64,000 bases of DNA from Solenopsis invicta (Eukaryota; Arthropoda; Insecta; Hymenoptera; Formicidae): the NCBI RefSeq assembly GCF_016802725.1, contig NC_052673.1, positions 3,912,037 to 3,976,036 on the forward strand, read 5' to 3'. The notes below the pieces were generated by a model. It saw nothing but the letters and a program-made list of their open reading frames with translations. It did not search any database and had not been told where the DNA came from. Each line of letters starts with the position of its first letter. Positions within the stretch are counted from its first letter, which is position 1. The translations under genes and the position numbers were made by a program. Shown piece by piece: positions 1 to 11,461 of this stretch.

Positions 1-1425
1 ACACAGCTATATAATAGCAATGTTGATGCAATAAACTTAAAAGTAACACGCAATATAGCGTGTTCGTTACATGCAACGTTTATATTAGTTATAATTTTCC
101 ACTTATAGAACATCATGGTTACATTATATCAACGTAACATGTAACTGAGGGAAAACATTGCTGTTATGTAATAGCAAAATTGCAATTATATACCAATAAC
201 CTAGTTCGTCACTTTGTTACATTGAGGCAATGTAGCTATTATGTAAAACTTTAGTGTTGTTATATTGCTGCAATGATGCTATTTTATCAATCTCACTTAA
301 CCTAATTTGCTTCTTGCACATCTTAACCCCAGAAAAGTTTTCGAATTAATTCTAAGCAAAAGCAAACCAAACAATTCGTTTGCTTTTATAGAGAATTAAT
401 TCAAAGATCTTATCTGGGATAAGAATATGCATTACATATTTCTAGGAAATTATGTTTTAACAAGGAAAAAAAAAATAAATCTTTTATAACTTATTGTTTC
501 ATTAATTCTCCATGGAAGTACATAATAATAAATATGACTGCAAAAATGAGTTGTTTCTAGATAGAGAGACTAGTTTTATGATAGTTTTCATTAAGAATCT
601 CTAATGAGGAGATCAAGTCATAAAGATTATAGTATTTTCGTAAATATATATTTCAAACAGTGTACAAATGAGTTTTTTTAGTAATTCTAGTATTAGACAA
701 ACCTTTATGCACATTAACAATTTCTGAATTTGTTTAGCTTTCTTAATTATAGCATTAACAGCTTTATTTAAACTTCACATTTTTATAACGCTTTACGCTT
801 TAGCCTATGTGAGTCAAAATTTTAATAAAAAGCGTATTCAACAAAAGAAAGGTACTCGACTCATTGTCTTACGATTATAAACTTGGTTATCTATAAAATC
901 TTACACACAGACAATCAGAAAACTAGTTATAGCCACGAAAGAAGTGGTAAAGACTCACATTTGCAAAAGCAAAATTTGCAAATTTTCTTACCTAAAAAGT
1001 GATATCTTAAACTTAAGAAAGGCAGGAAAGTAAAAACAAATTTATTTACAAGTATTTGGTTTTATAAACATCTTGCAATTTATGTGTTCTTGTACAGAAC
1101 ATATTATTTTATTGTAAAAACACTTTGAAATCTGTTACGTTACAAAAGAGTGAATTAATTTCACAACATACTAAAATATATTTCTAAGCACATGGAAACC
1201 GACAGTACATGTATTATACATCAGTTACAGCTTAAATAATAATCATAACAATGGCTAAAAGGCATTTGACCATGGAATCTGAATGCATTCAAAGCTCTGC
1301 TGCTTATTTTGTAAAAATAGTTTGTTGCATGCTAATGCAGCTAACGCGTTTGGCTGTGTTTTGTATGAATTTTTTGAAAGTTGCTGATGTTAAACTAATT
1401 CTATACGAAAAATACGACCTTTGCG

Positions 1426-1485
<60 letters not shown>

Positions 1486-2060
1486 CTGCAATAGCACGCG
1501 ATAAACAAAATTTACAAAATAATGGCCATAACCTCTACGAGCAGAACTTTGATTGTATTTAATTTGATTCCATAGTCAAATGCTTTCCAGCGTTCTCTCT
1601 GATATTTCATAATCTCTCGATCTTCTAGATAAACTAAACCCACCTTAGCAGTCATATTCAATCATTATTCAAATGGGGAATCCAAACGTATCACGTAATT
1701 TCGGATCTTCGTACATCGGATAAGTCGAATGTCAAATGTGAATCGCAAAATGGCGCTACTAAAAGCTATTCAAAATTTAAATATAATTTCAATGTAATAG
1801 TTATATTTGATGCAATATAAATACTATTTAACATTTTATATAATGACAATGTAGATAAAATATAAAATCTGTTATATAAGTTTTGTTATGTTGCTGTTAT
1901 TTCAATATTACAAGAAAATAACAAAAAAATGTAACAGTTGCATAAAATAGTTATATTGTACCCCAATAACATTTTAAATTGCCTTTACATGATTGTGAAA
2001 TAACATTTGTTACCTCACGTGTTACTCCAATGCAATGTTGTAGCTATATTCTGTGTTTGC
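1..2060. repeat. Long-TIR element, left end clipped by window edge
   Basis: The first ~60 bases (AGCAATGTTGATGCAATAA, then AGTAACACG) match, imperfectly, the reverse complement of about 2005-2060 (ATAGCTACAACATTGCATTGG, AGTAACACG). This suggests a ~2-kb element with terminal inverted repeats whose outer left tip lies before base 1. No transposase is visible inside, only AT-rich sequence and a TA microsatellite. The boundary is approximate. Confidence 0.4.
1427..1484. repeat. (TA)n microsatellite
   Basis: An uninterrupted run of about 29 TA units. A short open frame that crosses it encodes only Ile-Tyr repeats and is not a gene. Confidence 0.95.
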
Positions 2061-2240
2061 TGGGGTATATCTTTGTATGTGATGCATAGAATTTGATCCT
2101 TTTTTAATTGGTACGTTAAACAGTAAAAAAAAAATGAATAGGTGCGAAAATCAAGAAATTGAAAATATTCAAAATATTCAGATAAAATGAAAAAGAAAAC
2201 TAGAATGCTTAATGCTGTTATATGCAACTCGAGTTTACGT

Positions 2241-2380
2241 AACCTAGTAAGTCTATTCTGTAACTCTTAACGAGACAGTTTGATATCGTTATTATATAGC
2301 GCAGATTTTTATCATGTATCTGCGCAACGATGATGTAACGATACCGAATTGTTAAGAGTCATAGAATAAACCTATAAGGT
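2241..2380. mobile_element. Hairpin MITE, about 140 bp
   Basis: The arm starting AACCTAGTAAGTCTATTCTG and continuing CTCTTAAC pairs with the right arm ending GTCATAGAATAAACCTATAA. The arms flank a short loop with CGCAGAT on each side. Partial relatives carrying GCGCAACGAT follow at about 2400-2600, so this is a small cluster of one foldback family. No coding potential. Confidence 0.55.
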
Positions 2381-2880
2381 ATGTATTTTATACACGCTTT
2401 TTGTTCTTAACGATAGTTGTCGGTGTCGTTACGCAAACATTTTACATAGCAAAAAAGCTGCGCAACGATATTAATGATTATCATTAAGAAGAGAGTTGTT
2501 TAGCAGCAGGATGGTATAACCTTTAATTATAGTATCGGTACGTTGTCATTGCGCAGATATTGTTCATGGTAAAAAAGCTGCATAACAGTACTGTAAGAAT
2601 ACTGATACAATTATTGAAAGTTACACATTCCGCTACAAGATTTGTATTTTTAGATTTGAAATTGAAATGTGTCGGTGTTCTATTTATTGCCGTTCCTATT
2701 CCACACTTCATTATTGTTTTGCCATAACGCGCGATGCTCGGTTTCAGGAATAACACTATATAGTCTAAGATCGTTAAAAGTTTTTGAATGCGCCATTTAC
2801 TGTGTTTAAAAATATTCTGTTATTAATATAAGGTACTATTATTCATATCATATTTAATTATAAAAAAATATTATCCATGA

Positions 2881-2883
<3 letters not shown>

Positions 2884-2918
<35 letters not shown>

Positions 2919-3160
2919 TGTATGTATGTATGTATGTATGTATGTATGTATGTATGTATGTATGTATGTATGTATGTATGTATGTATGTATGTATGTATG
3001 TATGTATGTATGTATGTATGTATGTATGTATGTATTTGTGTGTGTGTGTGTGTGTGTGTGTGCGCGTGCGTGCGTGCGTGTGTGTGTGTGTGTGTGTGCG
3101 TGTGTGTGTGTGTGCGTGTGTGTGTGCGTGTGCGCGTGCGTGCGTGCGTGTGTGTGTGTA
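2884..3160. repeat. Compound (TATG)n-(TG)n microsatellite
   Basis: About 37 TATG units (2884-3034) run into a TG/CG-variant tract to 3160. Open frames in both strands here encode only Tyr-Val-Cys-Met or Thr-His repeats and are artefacts of the repeat. Confidence 0.97.
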
Positions 3161-3180
3161 TATTTTACAATAAAATATAG

Positions 3181-3297
3181 ACATCTGTTATTAGAATCAC
3201 TGCCCTCGTCTGTTATTGTCGTAGACTCAACCAAAAGGGTGTCTTGTATAGCATCATCGTTCTGAACCATTTCGAACAATTCGTCCCCAAGAAGCAC
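3181..3297 (-). other. Coding-like fragment sharing a motif with 5068-5170
   Basis: The minus strand reads LLGDELFEMVQNDDAIQD followed by TLLVESTTITDEGSDSNN, then enters the microsatellite. About 1.8 kb upstream on the same strand (5068-5170) a related string, VESTSITD, follows an EQNND-like segment. At DNA level the two share GTCTGTTATTG and GTAGACTCAACC. I see no clear splice sites and recognise no domain. It may be old duplicated exons or a decayed element ORF. Confidence 0.25.
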
Positions 3298-3299
3298 AA

Positions 3300-3800
3300 G
3301 GTTATATAAAAGTTTTTATAACTCCATGAAACGTTTGTACATGATATATACTGGAAAATTGTACGATTAAAAAGTTAATATCGATTATACAACTATTTGT
3401 AATTTTTAAAACATCTATATGATTAGTATATGTAAAAATTAGTATATGTATATATATTTATTTAAAGTTTTTATAATATTTGTACGACTCCGTACAAATT
3501 AATTGTTATGTGATATTTGTTTTAAAAGGTTGTAACGTCTATACGACTTCATTGTATGTTAGCTGTAGCATTCATTACAAGTTTTTGAGACGTCTTTACG
3601 ATTCTTTATAAATTAGTTATTTGCAATATTTATGACATTGTTTTTAAAACGTTTATACGACTTCGTATACTTTAACTTGATTAGAGTCATAATTTTAGGT
3701 TTTTAAACGTGTATACAATTGCAAATATTGTTAAGTAGAAATAACGGGTGTATAATGTTTGTAAAACCTTTATATAACTTTAAAAATGAAGTTATTTTGA
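3300..3800. repeat. Degenerate tandem repeat with ACGTYTATACGAYT core
   Basis: A motif resembling AAAACGTTTATACGACTTCG recurs about every 60-110 bases (near 3330, 3410, 3480, 3530, 3590, 3650, 3700). Related units return at 4790-5050 (AACGTCTATACG, AAACGTTTCTATAAC). The units are strongly diverged, so this looks like an old minisatellite surrounding the coding-like fragments. Function unknown. Confidence 0.4.
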
Positions 3801-4520
3801 TGTTTATTACTAATCAGTATACTTAAAAAATGTGTTTTAATAAAAATTTTTGTTTTTTAAATAAACAGAATTTAACTAAATCATTCCGTAAATCTAAAGA
3901 AGTTATTTTTTTTTTTTACAGAGAAAGAATTACTTTTCGGTTTCAACCATTTAAGCTCACGACCAGCATAAAGATAACAAAAAAAAAAAATAACAATTGG
4001 AAGTAGGACCGGAACGTGAAAAAACATTATTGACATTAAAAGCACCTGGCAAAAAATCAATTTTGCAACTAATTGCTTATAACAATTATAACAACTATTA
4101 CAATTAAAAAAGCAGCATATCTGTTTCTTTAGTAATTTTTCCCGTAGAATCGATTGGCGCAATCAGTTTTCCTCTACAGTCAATTTTTAATAATTTGTTT
4201 ATAATAATTGCAAAATAGATTTTTGCAACGTGTTTTTTACGTTAATTCGTTAATTTTTTCTTGCTCAAGTACTATTTCCAATTGATATTTTTTAACTATC
4301 TTTACTAGTTTGGCCATGGGTAAGAACAGGTTTTAATTATTTATATAGATTATATATAGTTTATTTTTAAAATATCTAAAAACTAATTTTAGATATTTTT
4401 AAAATATCTAAAAACTAAACAGTTAAAGGTTAGTGAGAGTGTTTGCGCGGTACTTAACACACAAGTTTCTTCCTTTTCAAATTAGCTTTACTTCAAATAT
4501 AATTTTTTATTAACAATATC
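3801..4520. other. AT-rich stretch with no supported gene
   Basis: Mostly A/T runs. A short inverted repeat, TTTTAGATATTTTTAAAATATCTAAAA, lies near 4370-4410. The open frames have no recognisable domain. Confidence 0.5.
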
Positions 4521-4523
4521 ACA

Positions 4524-4598
4524 AGTGTACGATTAGCTCAGTGTTAGCATATTAGATTATTGTTCCGAAGATCTTAGGTTCAAATCCTGCCGATGCGT
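4524..4598 (+). repeat. tRNA-derived sequence (A-box and B-box)
   Basis: TTAGCTCAGTGTTAG matches a tRNA D-arm/A-box and AGGTTCAAATCCTG, about 40 bases on, matches a T-arm/B-box, the normal spacing for a pol III internal promoter. The two acceptor strands do not pair convincingly and no CCA or terminator is evident. It is better read as a tRNA pseudogene or SINE head than a working tRNA. Confidence 0.45.
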
Positions 4599-5235
4599 TT
4601 TCAAAAATTGTAAAATAATGCGCAATTGTAATTAATGAAATGGAATCTTATATGTGAAATAGTAAATACAGATTAAGCTATACAAATAGTAAGATCTGTA
4701 AAAAAAACTAAAAAGAAGTTTTTTATTTTTTAAACTAAAAGAAAAGAACGGGCCCAGAATAAAATTTTTATATTAGCCAAAGTTTGCGAAAGTTGTATTA
4801 ACGTCTATACGTGATGTTTAAAACGGTTATTGAAACGTATGCCATGACTGTTAACGGTCGGTTGTAAAACAGTTGTATTACAAGTTTTAATGTCGTTAAT
4901 GCGACGTTAGAAATCAGTCGTATAGATTCCCCACTTAATTGACGTAAATATTTCAACGACGTTACTATCTGTACTTTTTATTTGCAGTGCGGTTGTAAGA
5001 AAAGTTACAAAGTTTTAAAGAAAGTTGTATAAACGTTTCTATAACTATAATATTACTAGATTGTGCTCCTTGGGGTCTGTTATTGACGTAGACTCAACCA
5101 TAGAGATAATTTATATAGTGTCATTATTCTGTTCCATTGCTAATGATGGTTCCTGAGAAATCCGTGGAAACTCTAGCCATACCCACCCAATTTCATTCAT
5201 TAGAAGATTGTTAGATAAAACTAATTTTATACATT

Positions 5236-5634
5236 TCACAATAAAAATTGAAATTTCTTACTATTATTATCATCACAAACGGCGTTATTAATTAATTCGA
5301 CATCTTGTACAGCGTCATATAGTTTTTCATTGCTCTGTATTATTTCTAATGTCGCTAGTTGAGGAAGTTGTAGAAATTTCTGCCGCAACCATTCTCCGCC
5401 CTCCATTAAAAATTTGTAAGAGATGTCACGACCATTATTTGTATTAGTATCTTGATCATCGTGTTCGTTTCGCTCGTTAGTTGTACTCATATTATCCGTA
5501 ATGTTGGTGGGGTTATCAGTGCCGCTATTTTTATCGATCAATTTATTATTATTAGGGTTCGTGGATGAAATACAGGTTTCAAACTGCGCGATACCCTTAA
5601 TTAGAAACGCATCGTTTTCGTTATCAGTTAGCAT
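5236..5634 (-). CDS. Unidentified 132-aa open frame, Asn/Asp-rich
   Basis: An ATG-to-stop frame of 132 codons on the minus strand. The middle is low-complexity and rich in Asn, Asp and Thr (about residues 25-70). The C-terminal part is better ordered (EWLRQKFLQLPQLATLEIIQ, then YDAVQDVELINNAVCDDNNS). The DAVQD and QSNEK segment resembles the QNDDAIQD fragment at 3181-3297, which argues weakly that both were once coding. There is no signal peptide, membrane segment or domain I recognise. Just upstream on the same strand a second frame (5868-5638) carries a GA-rich simple repeat. It could be an exon of a decayed gene, an element-encoded protein or chance. Confidence 0.25.
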   Translation of the reverse strand: MLTDNENDAFLIKGIAQFETCISSTNPNNNKLIDKNSGTDNPTNITDNMSTTNERNEHDDQDTNTNNGRDISYKFLMEGGEWLRQKFLQLPQLATLEIIQSNEKLYDAVQDVELINNAVCDDNNSKKFQFLL

Positions 5635-5977
5635 CTCTTATATGTCTAATAAAAATGTGTTATCTATCATTTTGGTTAATCTCTTTCTCTCTCTCTCTCT
5701 CTCTTGATATGTTAAGATACACGAATTGCAACTGACTTTTTCTGCAAATTTCTTTTTACTTACTACGTCGTTCATCACATTTGGATACAATATTTTTAAC
5801 ATAAGCCGTATTTTGTAAACCGCGCCGCACAATTTCGTTATAAATAATATGTAGGATGTCGCGATCACCAGTGAACAAAGCGTGATTAAAATATTTTATA
5901 ATGTTACGTAAAGTAGAATAAATTATTAAAAATTCAAATTTTTTAAATAAAGTTTGTCGCGAATAACTCCATAAATA

Positions 5978-6915
5978 CGAGGTGTGATCAAAAAGTAAGG
6001 TGACTTTTCATTTTTATAAAAAAATATTCATTTATTCATCCAAAATTATGTTATCCCCTTCAAAATAATCCCCCTCCGATACAATGCATTTGTGCCAGCG
6101 CTTTTTCCAGTCGTCAAAACATTTCTGAAATGCACTTTTGGGTACTGCCTTGAGCTCCTTCAGCGATGCAGCCTCAATCTCCTCAATCGTCGCAAATCTT
6201 CGTCCTTTTTTCCTCATAACCATATACCCATGTTTCCTCATAACCATATACCCAGTTATAACCTTTTTGAGCAGATCAGGATCATCATTGACGTCGTTCA
6301 ACATGTCTTGGGCGATGTTCATGCGACGCTGCTTCTGATCAAAATTAAGCAATTTTGGAACGAATTTCGCTGACACACATGTCATACCCAAAACATCCGT
6401 TAAAATTAATTGGCATGAGCCAAACGATATGTTAAGATCATTAGCTATTTCTCTAATCGTGATTCGACGATTTTTCAACACAATTTCTTTCACTTCCTGA
6501 ACATTTTCGTCGGTTTTTGACGTGCTGGGGCGTCCAGAACGAGGTTCATCGTTAACATTTTCTCGGCCCTCTTGGAATAACTTATACCATTTATAAACAT
6601 TTTTTTTGCTCAAAGTTGACTCACCGTACGCCACTATCAACAATTTCAAGAATTTTTGAACACTTAATATCATTTTTTACACAAAAATTAATACAAACTC
6701 TCTGCTCCATTATTTTCAACAGCAAAAAATCGCCGAGCACGCAAACACGAGTCTAACTTTTATACCTCTCACATAAAAACAACACATGCTATATAGTCAA
6801 AACTGTGAACATATGATCGTGACGAGTGTACCAACACAAAAAAAAAAATTTTGAAATTAGAGTGTACAGAGCGCGCGAAATTCAAAAAGTCACCTTACTT
6901 TTTGATCACATCTCG
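5978..6915 (-). mobile_element. Internally deleted mariner element, 938 bp
   Basis: TIRs begin CGAGGTGTGATCAAAAAG and end in the reverse complement with one mismatch, flanked by TA on both sides (5976-5977 and 6916-6917), the mariner target duplication. A usual mariner is about 1.3 kb; this copy lacks roughly 350 bp of the catalytic core. It sits at the 3' end of the decayed piggyBac gene, so it inserted after that element. Confidence 0.9.
6032..6710 (-). pseudogene. Mariner transposase, catalytic core deleted
   Basis: The family's transposase binds its own TIRs through an N-terminal helix-turn-helix pair and cuts with a DD34D triad. Here the start is best placed at 6710 (MEQRVCINFCVKNDIKCSK). 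A frameshift near 6640 leads into AYGESTLSKKNVYKWYKLFQ and GRPSTSKTDENVQEV, the paired HTH region. The frame then reaches DDPDLLKKVITG and jumps straight to the C-terminal tail (RRFATIEEIEAASLKELK, ending GDYFEGDNI). All three catalytic aspartates lie in the missing part. At the junction a 24-bp unit containing CTCATAACCATATACCCA is present twice in tandem (about 6208-6254), translated as a repeated MVMRK. The product cannot transpose DNA but retains DNA-binding sequence. Confidence 0.85.
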
Positions 6916-6917
6916 TA

Positions 6918-8411
6918 TGTGCATGGCATTTGGTATATGCAGTTTTTGTTTTTTTATTCTTCGATTTTAAACATACATGACATCTTTTAGAGGATGTAGA
7001 TTGAGCAGCTCCAGAAGATCATGGGCCCTCAATATTCAAGTTTCGTTTAAGACATTTTAGTAGTGGACAAGGCAATGAGGGTATTTCAGCCCTTCTGGCC
7101 ATTTGGTAAGGTTTGACCAATTTAACAGCCAACTCCTTCAGAAACATCCTTCTGGATATATTTAAATCAACTTTAGCCTTGTATATCACGTAGGCATTAA
7201 TTTTTTTTTTTACCTTCAACATTACTATCATGGTGCATGGTGGAGATTAGCAATACGGCCTTTGATTTTTTTGGTACGTACAAACACAAAGTAATATCTT
7301 CCTAAAACCCAAATAAACTCGAATTTACTTCTCGTTCTTTGCAGAACGAAATGCCTTTAGTATCTCATTGTCAGACTCATTTTATCGCATCGTGCCAACC
7401 ATAGTTACCTGATGATCTATGAAAAGAGTTTTTGCAAGTGTGAATGCTGGTAAACCAATTGTCCATGGTTACATTTTTACCAGTTCGAGAAATTAGTTCA
7501 ATTATACTTTTACTAAGCTCAATGTATCGGTGGACAACTTGAATGGTCCATCAGGTCATTTACTAATATATACTTTAAATTTCTGTAAATAATATGATGC
7601 TGAATTATCAAGAGCAAAATGTTTGATGCCACATTTAGTAGGTTTTTTAGGCATGAAAACCACACCGCAAAATTTTCCTCGAAATCTAAGCAGCTGCTCA
7701 ACTGCCGTTTGTTTATCTATTGACTGTCTTGCTTCTCTTGTTGTACAAGCATCAAAACGTAAATATCTTAGTATAAACAAGAATCTATTATAAGTCATCA
7801 TGTTTGGAAAAAATTCGATGCCAGTACCTTCAATAGCTCACAAACCTTTATAATTCAAGTGGAATGATCGGAGAACACCAGATATGAAAAACAAGCCAAA
7901 AATTGCCAGTAGTTTCTCATATGTATTTATTTGACAGTTACGTTCTCTCATAATATTACTGAATAAATATTATGCAAATAATTAGTACATAACAGGATAA
8001 GTTATATTGCACCTTTAGAAAATATGCTGAGGAACGCTTCCGACATTGTAGCTACCTTTCTAGCGATTCTTTTGGGTCCAGCAGGATAACTCACGATATT
8101 GTGACTTTGAGTTCTAACAATTGGCGTTTGGCAATAGTTTGGATCATTTTGTACGTTTGTTTTTTCCAAGATAAAATGAGTTAATCTCCTCTTCTATGAC
8201 TCTATGATAAACTGGCTAGATGACTTAGTGGCGTTTTGTCATCATTGCTCGACTGGTTTTCACCGACGTACTGATGACCTTTGTACCGATGGAGTATTAT
8301 ACTCGCTTTTTATGATTTATGATCTTCTTCCTCTTCGAAACGACTGTCAAAAACTTTCTCTTTTTTAAACAATTGTTGTGTAATCTGCTGGTCAATCAAT
8401 GAACGAGGCAT
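6918..8411 (-). pseudogene. Decayed piggyBac-family transposase
   Basis: piggyBac transposases (DDE_Tnp_1_7) insert at TTAA. The minus strand starts MPRSLIDQQITQQLFKKEK at 8411. Pieces in several frames then follow the family order: INTYEKLLAIFGLFFISGVL, FPNMMTYNRFLFILRYLRF (from about 7801), LLRFRGKF and KPTKCGIKHFAL, then NVTMDNWFTS near 7460 (second catalytic Asp region), TMVGTMR, INAYVIYKA near 7200, and a Cys-rich tail SSKRCHVCLKSK. The first catalytic Asp, normally just before EQL-FRG, reads Val (AVEQLL). The stretch with the third Asp (GGVD-like) is missing. There are many stops and frameshifts. The tail is interrupted at 6917 by the mariner. Confidence 0.8.
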
Positions 8412-8754
8412 AATGGAAACCTAACCTAACTTAACCTTAAACAAAAACAGTCAAAACAAAGCTGAAATTAACTATTTCAACACGTGCATTTCATTAAAAC
8501 AATATGCAATAGTAAAACACTTACCAGAATTTTTAACTATGTAAACACTCGCATGGGATGTCGCATACCTCAAACGTACTCTCCCGCTACAACCGCGCAT
8601 AAACGTAATCTGCTCGCGATTGATTCGTAAAAAAAAACGCGGATATAGAAAGCTACCGCGAAAGCTGCTGTGGAAAATTTAAAAACAAAAAATATACAAA
8701 GATACAGATACGTGCTGGGGTGTATGACACCCCGCGCAAGCAACCAAGGGTTAA
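8412..8754 (-). mobile_element. piggyBac 5' terminal region with TTAA
   Basis: About 340 bp upstream of the transposase start, the sequence CAACCAAGGG abuts TTAA at 8751-8754. Read on the minus strand this is TTAA-CCCTTGGTTGCTTGCG, a piggyBac-type end, with a GGGGTGTATGACACCCC hairpin just inside. The opposite end was not found left of the mariner, so the element is probably 3'-truncated. Confidence 0.55.
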
Positions 8755-10205
8755 TAAAAGTTAAGTTAATAAAAGTTAAGTTAACTAAAAAATTTATAGT
8801 CTCCTCCCACCTCCATCGTGGTATATCTTTAAATTGTCTTACACATTTCGATTCTAGACATACATGCTGTCTGGAAGACTAGCTTATTTATGTACCTTAT
8901 AACTATTTACTTTGTTATAGTATTTTTTAATATGCAACGTTTTTATTTCGTTTTCATAATAAATGTCAATTGAATAAAACAACAGTACAAATAATGAATA
9001 ATATTAACCTTGGAAAGATCAAAAAAGTGTGAATTCATTCTAAAAGACTTTAAACTACGCAACTGAACAAGTAAACATTTTCGGCCAGGAATTATATCCA
9101 TAAGTCACTTTTACTTTCTGGGAGTAGAGTCAGGCCGTCGGTGCATCAGGCAACCGCGATTTGCCAAGCTATATGCATCGATATTTTATTTGAAACTATC
9201 AAGATAGATGCGCACTACACGCGTGATACACATTTTTTATAAATTACAAATTACTTTACTTGATACACACATATACCCTATACGAGTATATATTTATATC
9301 CTAGTCTAGTTTTAGTGTCAATGTTTCATGCAGTTAAATCAATTTTGTTAGCTTTATGAAAAGTAACATATTTCATGTATAACTATCTAAGTTAAAGATT
9401 TTGTGTTTCATAAATTAATTTCTGCTATGATTTACTAGTTTTATGGATAAAATTAACCAAATAGTTATATTACTTCTAATATAATGTTTTAGTCTGTAGT
9501 GATATAATAGCAATGTATTTGTATAGACTTGTATTTAATTTTTGATTAAAAAATATAGAGAGGTGTAAACAAACCCTGATAACCTATCTATGTTGTTGCT
9601 GCAATGTTGCTGAAAACAAAGAGCATTAGTTTTTAGCAAATTTAGAACAAGGTGTGTACCTCATTTGCTTTTGGTTTAACATCACACGAATTCAGCACGT
9701 TTTGCTGCCAATATGCTACGTATTTGCTGTCAATGGTTTATCGCTATACATAAAGAGCAACATAAGAGCAAGTTGCCAACATGTGCTGAGTCATAAATTT
9801 CAGTAAAAATTCAACATGTCGAAAACGGTTAAATATATGTTTTATACTCTTATTTATTTCTAATATATAAAAAATAAGTAAGTTAATTTTTCTTTTTGCT
9901 GAATTGTTACCATCCTGCCGAAAATGTGCGAGTAAAACTAATTTAAAAAAAAAGTAATCCGAATCGATCGAGATTTCTGCACCTAAAATACGGTATTAAG
10001 ACCGATTGAAAATAAGATTGAAACTCAGATAGATTTATTAAAACAGAATACATTGATGTAAACATAATAAATGTTTAGTTTACAAAAAAAAATATTTCTT
10101 GTATCCTTCTCGTTAAAAAAAGATTAAATTTAAATAAAAACATTTAATTTATGTACAAGATTAAATAACAATACAAATTGTTATTTACATGTAAAAATTT
10201 TAAAT
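8755..10205. other. AT-rich stretch, no gene seen
   Basis: It begins with a short tandem TTAATAAAAGTTAAG. At 9590-9800 phrases such as TTTGCTGTCAATGG and AAGAGCAAGTTGCCAACATG loosely resemble the arms of the palindrome at 10440-11461, suggesting an older relative. Confidence 0.4.
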
Positions 10206-10425
10206 TTTATGTGGAACAGCGTTCCACACTTTTCATACTTGAAAAGAATGAGAACAAGTATTCATCTCGAGGTTACAACAAGCAGATCCTAAAGGCTCAC
10301 TGAAGTATGAGAGCTGGAGAGTGCGGTGGTGCCTAGACATAACGTCTGTGGCCGCACTCGACTCACGAGAAAATCCCCCGCGGCGTGGCCACCTAGCGGT
10401 GGCGCCAACATTCACTTGTTAAATT
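10206..10425. repeat. CpG-rich 200-bp block, LTR-like or element end
   Basis: It opens with the palindrome TGTGGAACAGCGTTCCACA and closes near GGTGGCGCCAACA. It contrasts with AT-rich flanks on both sides. TG...CA ends and a GGCGCC segment are compatible with a solo LTR, but no second LTR, TATA box or coding region supports this. Confidence 0.25.
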
Positions 10426-10439
10426 TATTTCAATCCGCT

Positions 10440-11461
10440 TTGATAGCCAAGCTGTTTTGCAAAATCAGGCAACTTAATGCTGATCATGAATTTATGACTA
10501 GTTGCTATGTATTTGCTGAAAACGTAACGTATAGTCATATTTAACGCGTATTCAACAACATGAGAACAGATTTGAGACATTTTATGTCAGCAGATTGAGA
10601 GCATACGGAGAGCAACCGTTGCTCATTCTGTTGCCAACAAAATGACTTCTATTCGTGGAAAAAATTTTCCTTTATTAATCGTTTTCGACAACATAAGAGC
10701 AACATGATGATAATAAAAAAAGATAATAATGTTGTGTATTTGTTAAAAATATTAAATATATTAATTATTGTCTTGTAGCCAAATAAAATGTTGAAAATGA
10801 TCTATTTGTGTGTGTCCACGCGTGTACGTGTGTAATTGTGTGTTTACACGAGCGTGTGTAAAGTAATAAATAAACAGAAGTAAATTAATTATTTATTCTT
10901 TTTATATTTCTATACGGGCTAATTATTAATTATTTATTTTTTTTAATATTTCTGTACGGTCTATTGTTGATATTAATATCAATAATAGCCCGGATAAAAA
11001 CATAGAAAATAAATAAATAATTAATTTACTCCTATTTATTTATTACATTACACACACTCGCGCAAACACACAATCACACACGCACACGCGCGCACACACA
11101 CAAATGGATCATTTTCGACATTTTATTTGGCTACAAGGCAATAATTAATATTTAATGTTTTTAACAAATACACGACAAAAGCATCATTATCTTTTTTCAT
11201 TATTAACATGGTGCTCTTAAGTTGTCGAAAACGATTGATAAAGCAAAATATTTTCCACGAATAGAAAACATATTGTTGGCAACAGAATGAGCAACAGTTG
11301 CTCTCCGTTTACTCTCAATCTGCTGACATAAAATATCTCAAATCTACTCTCACGTTGTTGAATATGACTATGCATTACGTTTTCAGCAAATACACAGCAA
11401 CTGGTCAAAAATTCATGCTCAGCATTAAGTTGCTTGATTTTACAAACCATGCTTGGCTATC
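10440..11461. repeat. 1-kb near-perfect palindrome (foldback element)
   Basis: The left arm runs from TGATAGCCAAGC (10440) and the right arm ends at GCTTGGCTATCA (11461). The symmetry centre is at 10974/10975 inside CTATTGTTGATATT and its exact complement. Arms of about 490-535 bp keep matching through GAGCAACNGTTGCTC, CGTTTTCGACAAC and a TG/CA-rich patch near 10805-10860 and 11045-11100. The arms differ by small indels. No ORF has a recognisable domain. Confidence 0.85.

Noticed and set aside
1251..1562. 103-aa frame with Ile-Tyr run
   Set aside because: Crosses the TA microsatellite; flanks show no domain or splice support.
2854..3297. 147-aa frame with long Thr-His and Ile-His-Thr-Tyr repeats
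   Set aside because: It is the translation of a TATG/TG microsatellite; equal frames exist on the other strand. Only the first ~40 residues, beyond the repeat, were kept as a weak fragment.
4524..4598. Functional tRNA gene
   Set aside because: A- and B-boxes are present, but the acceptor stem does not pair and no plausible terminator or structure supports a working tRNA; kept as a tRNA-derived repeat.
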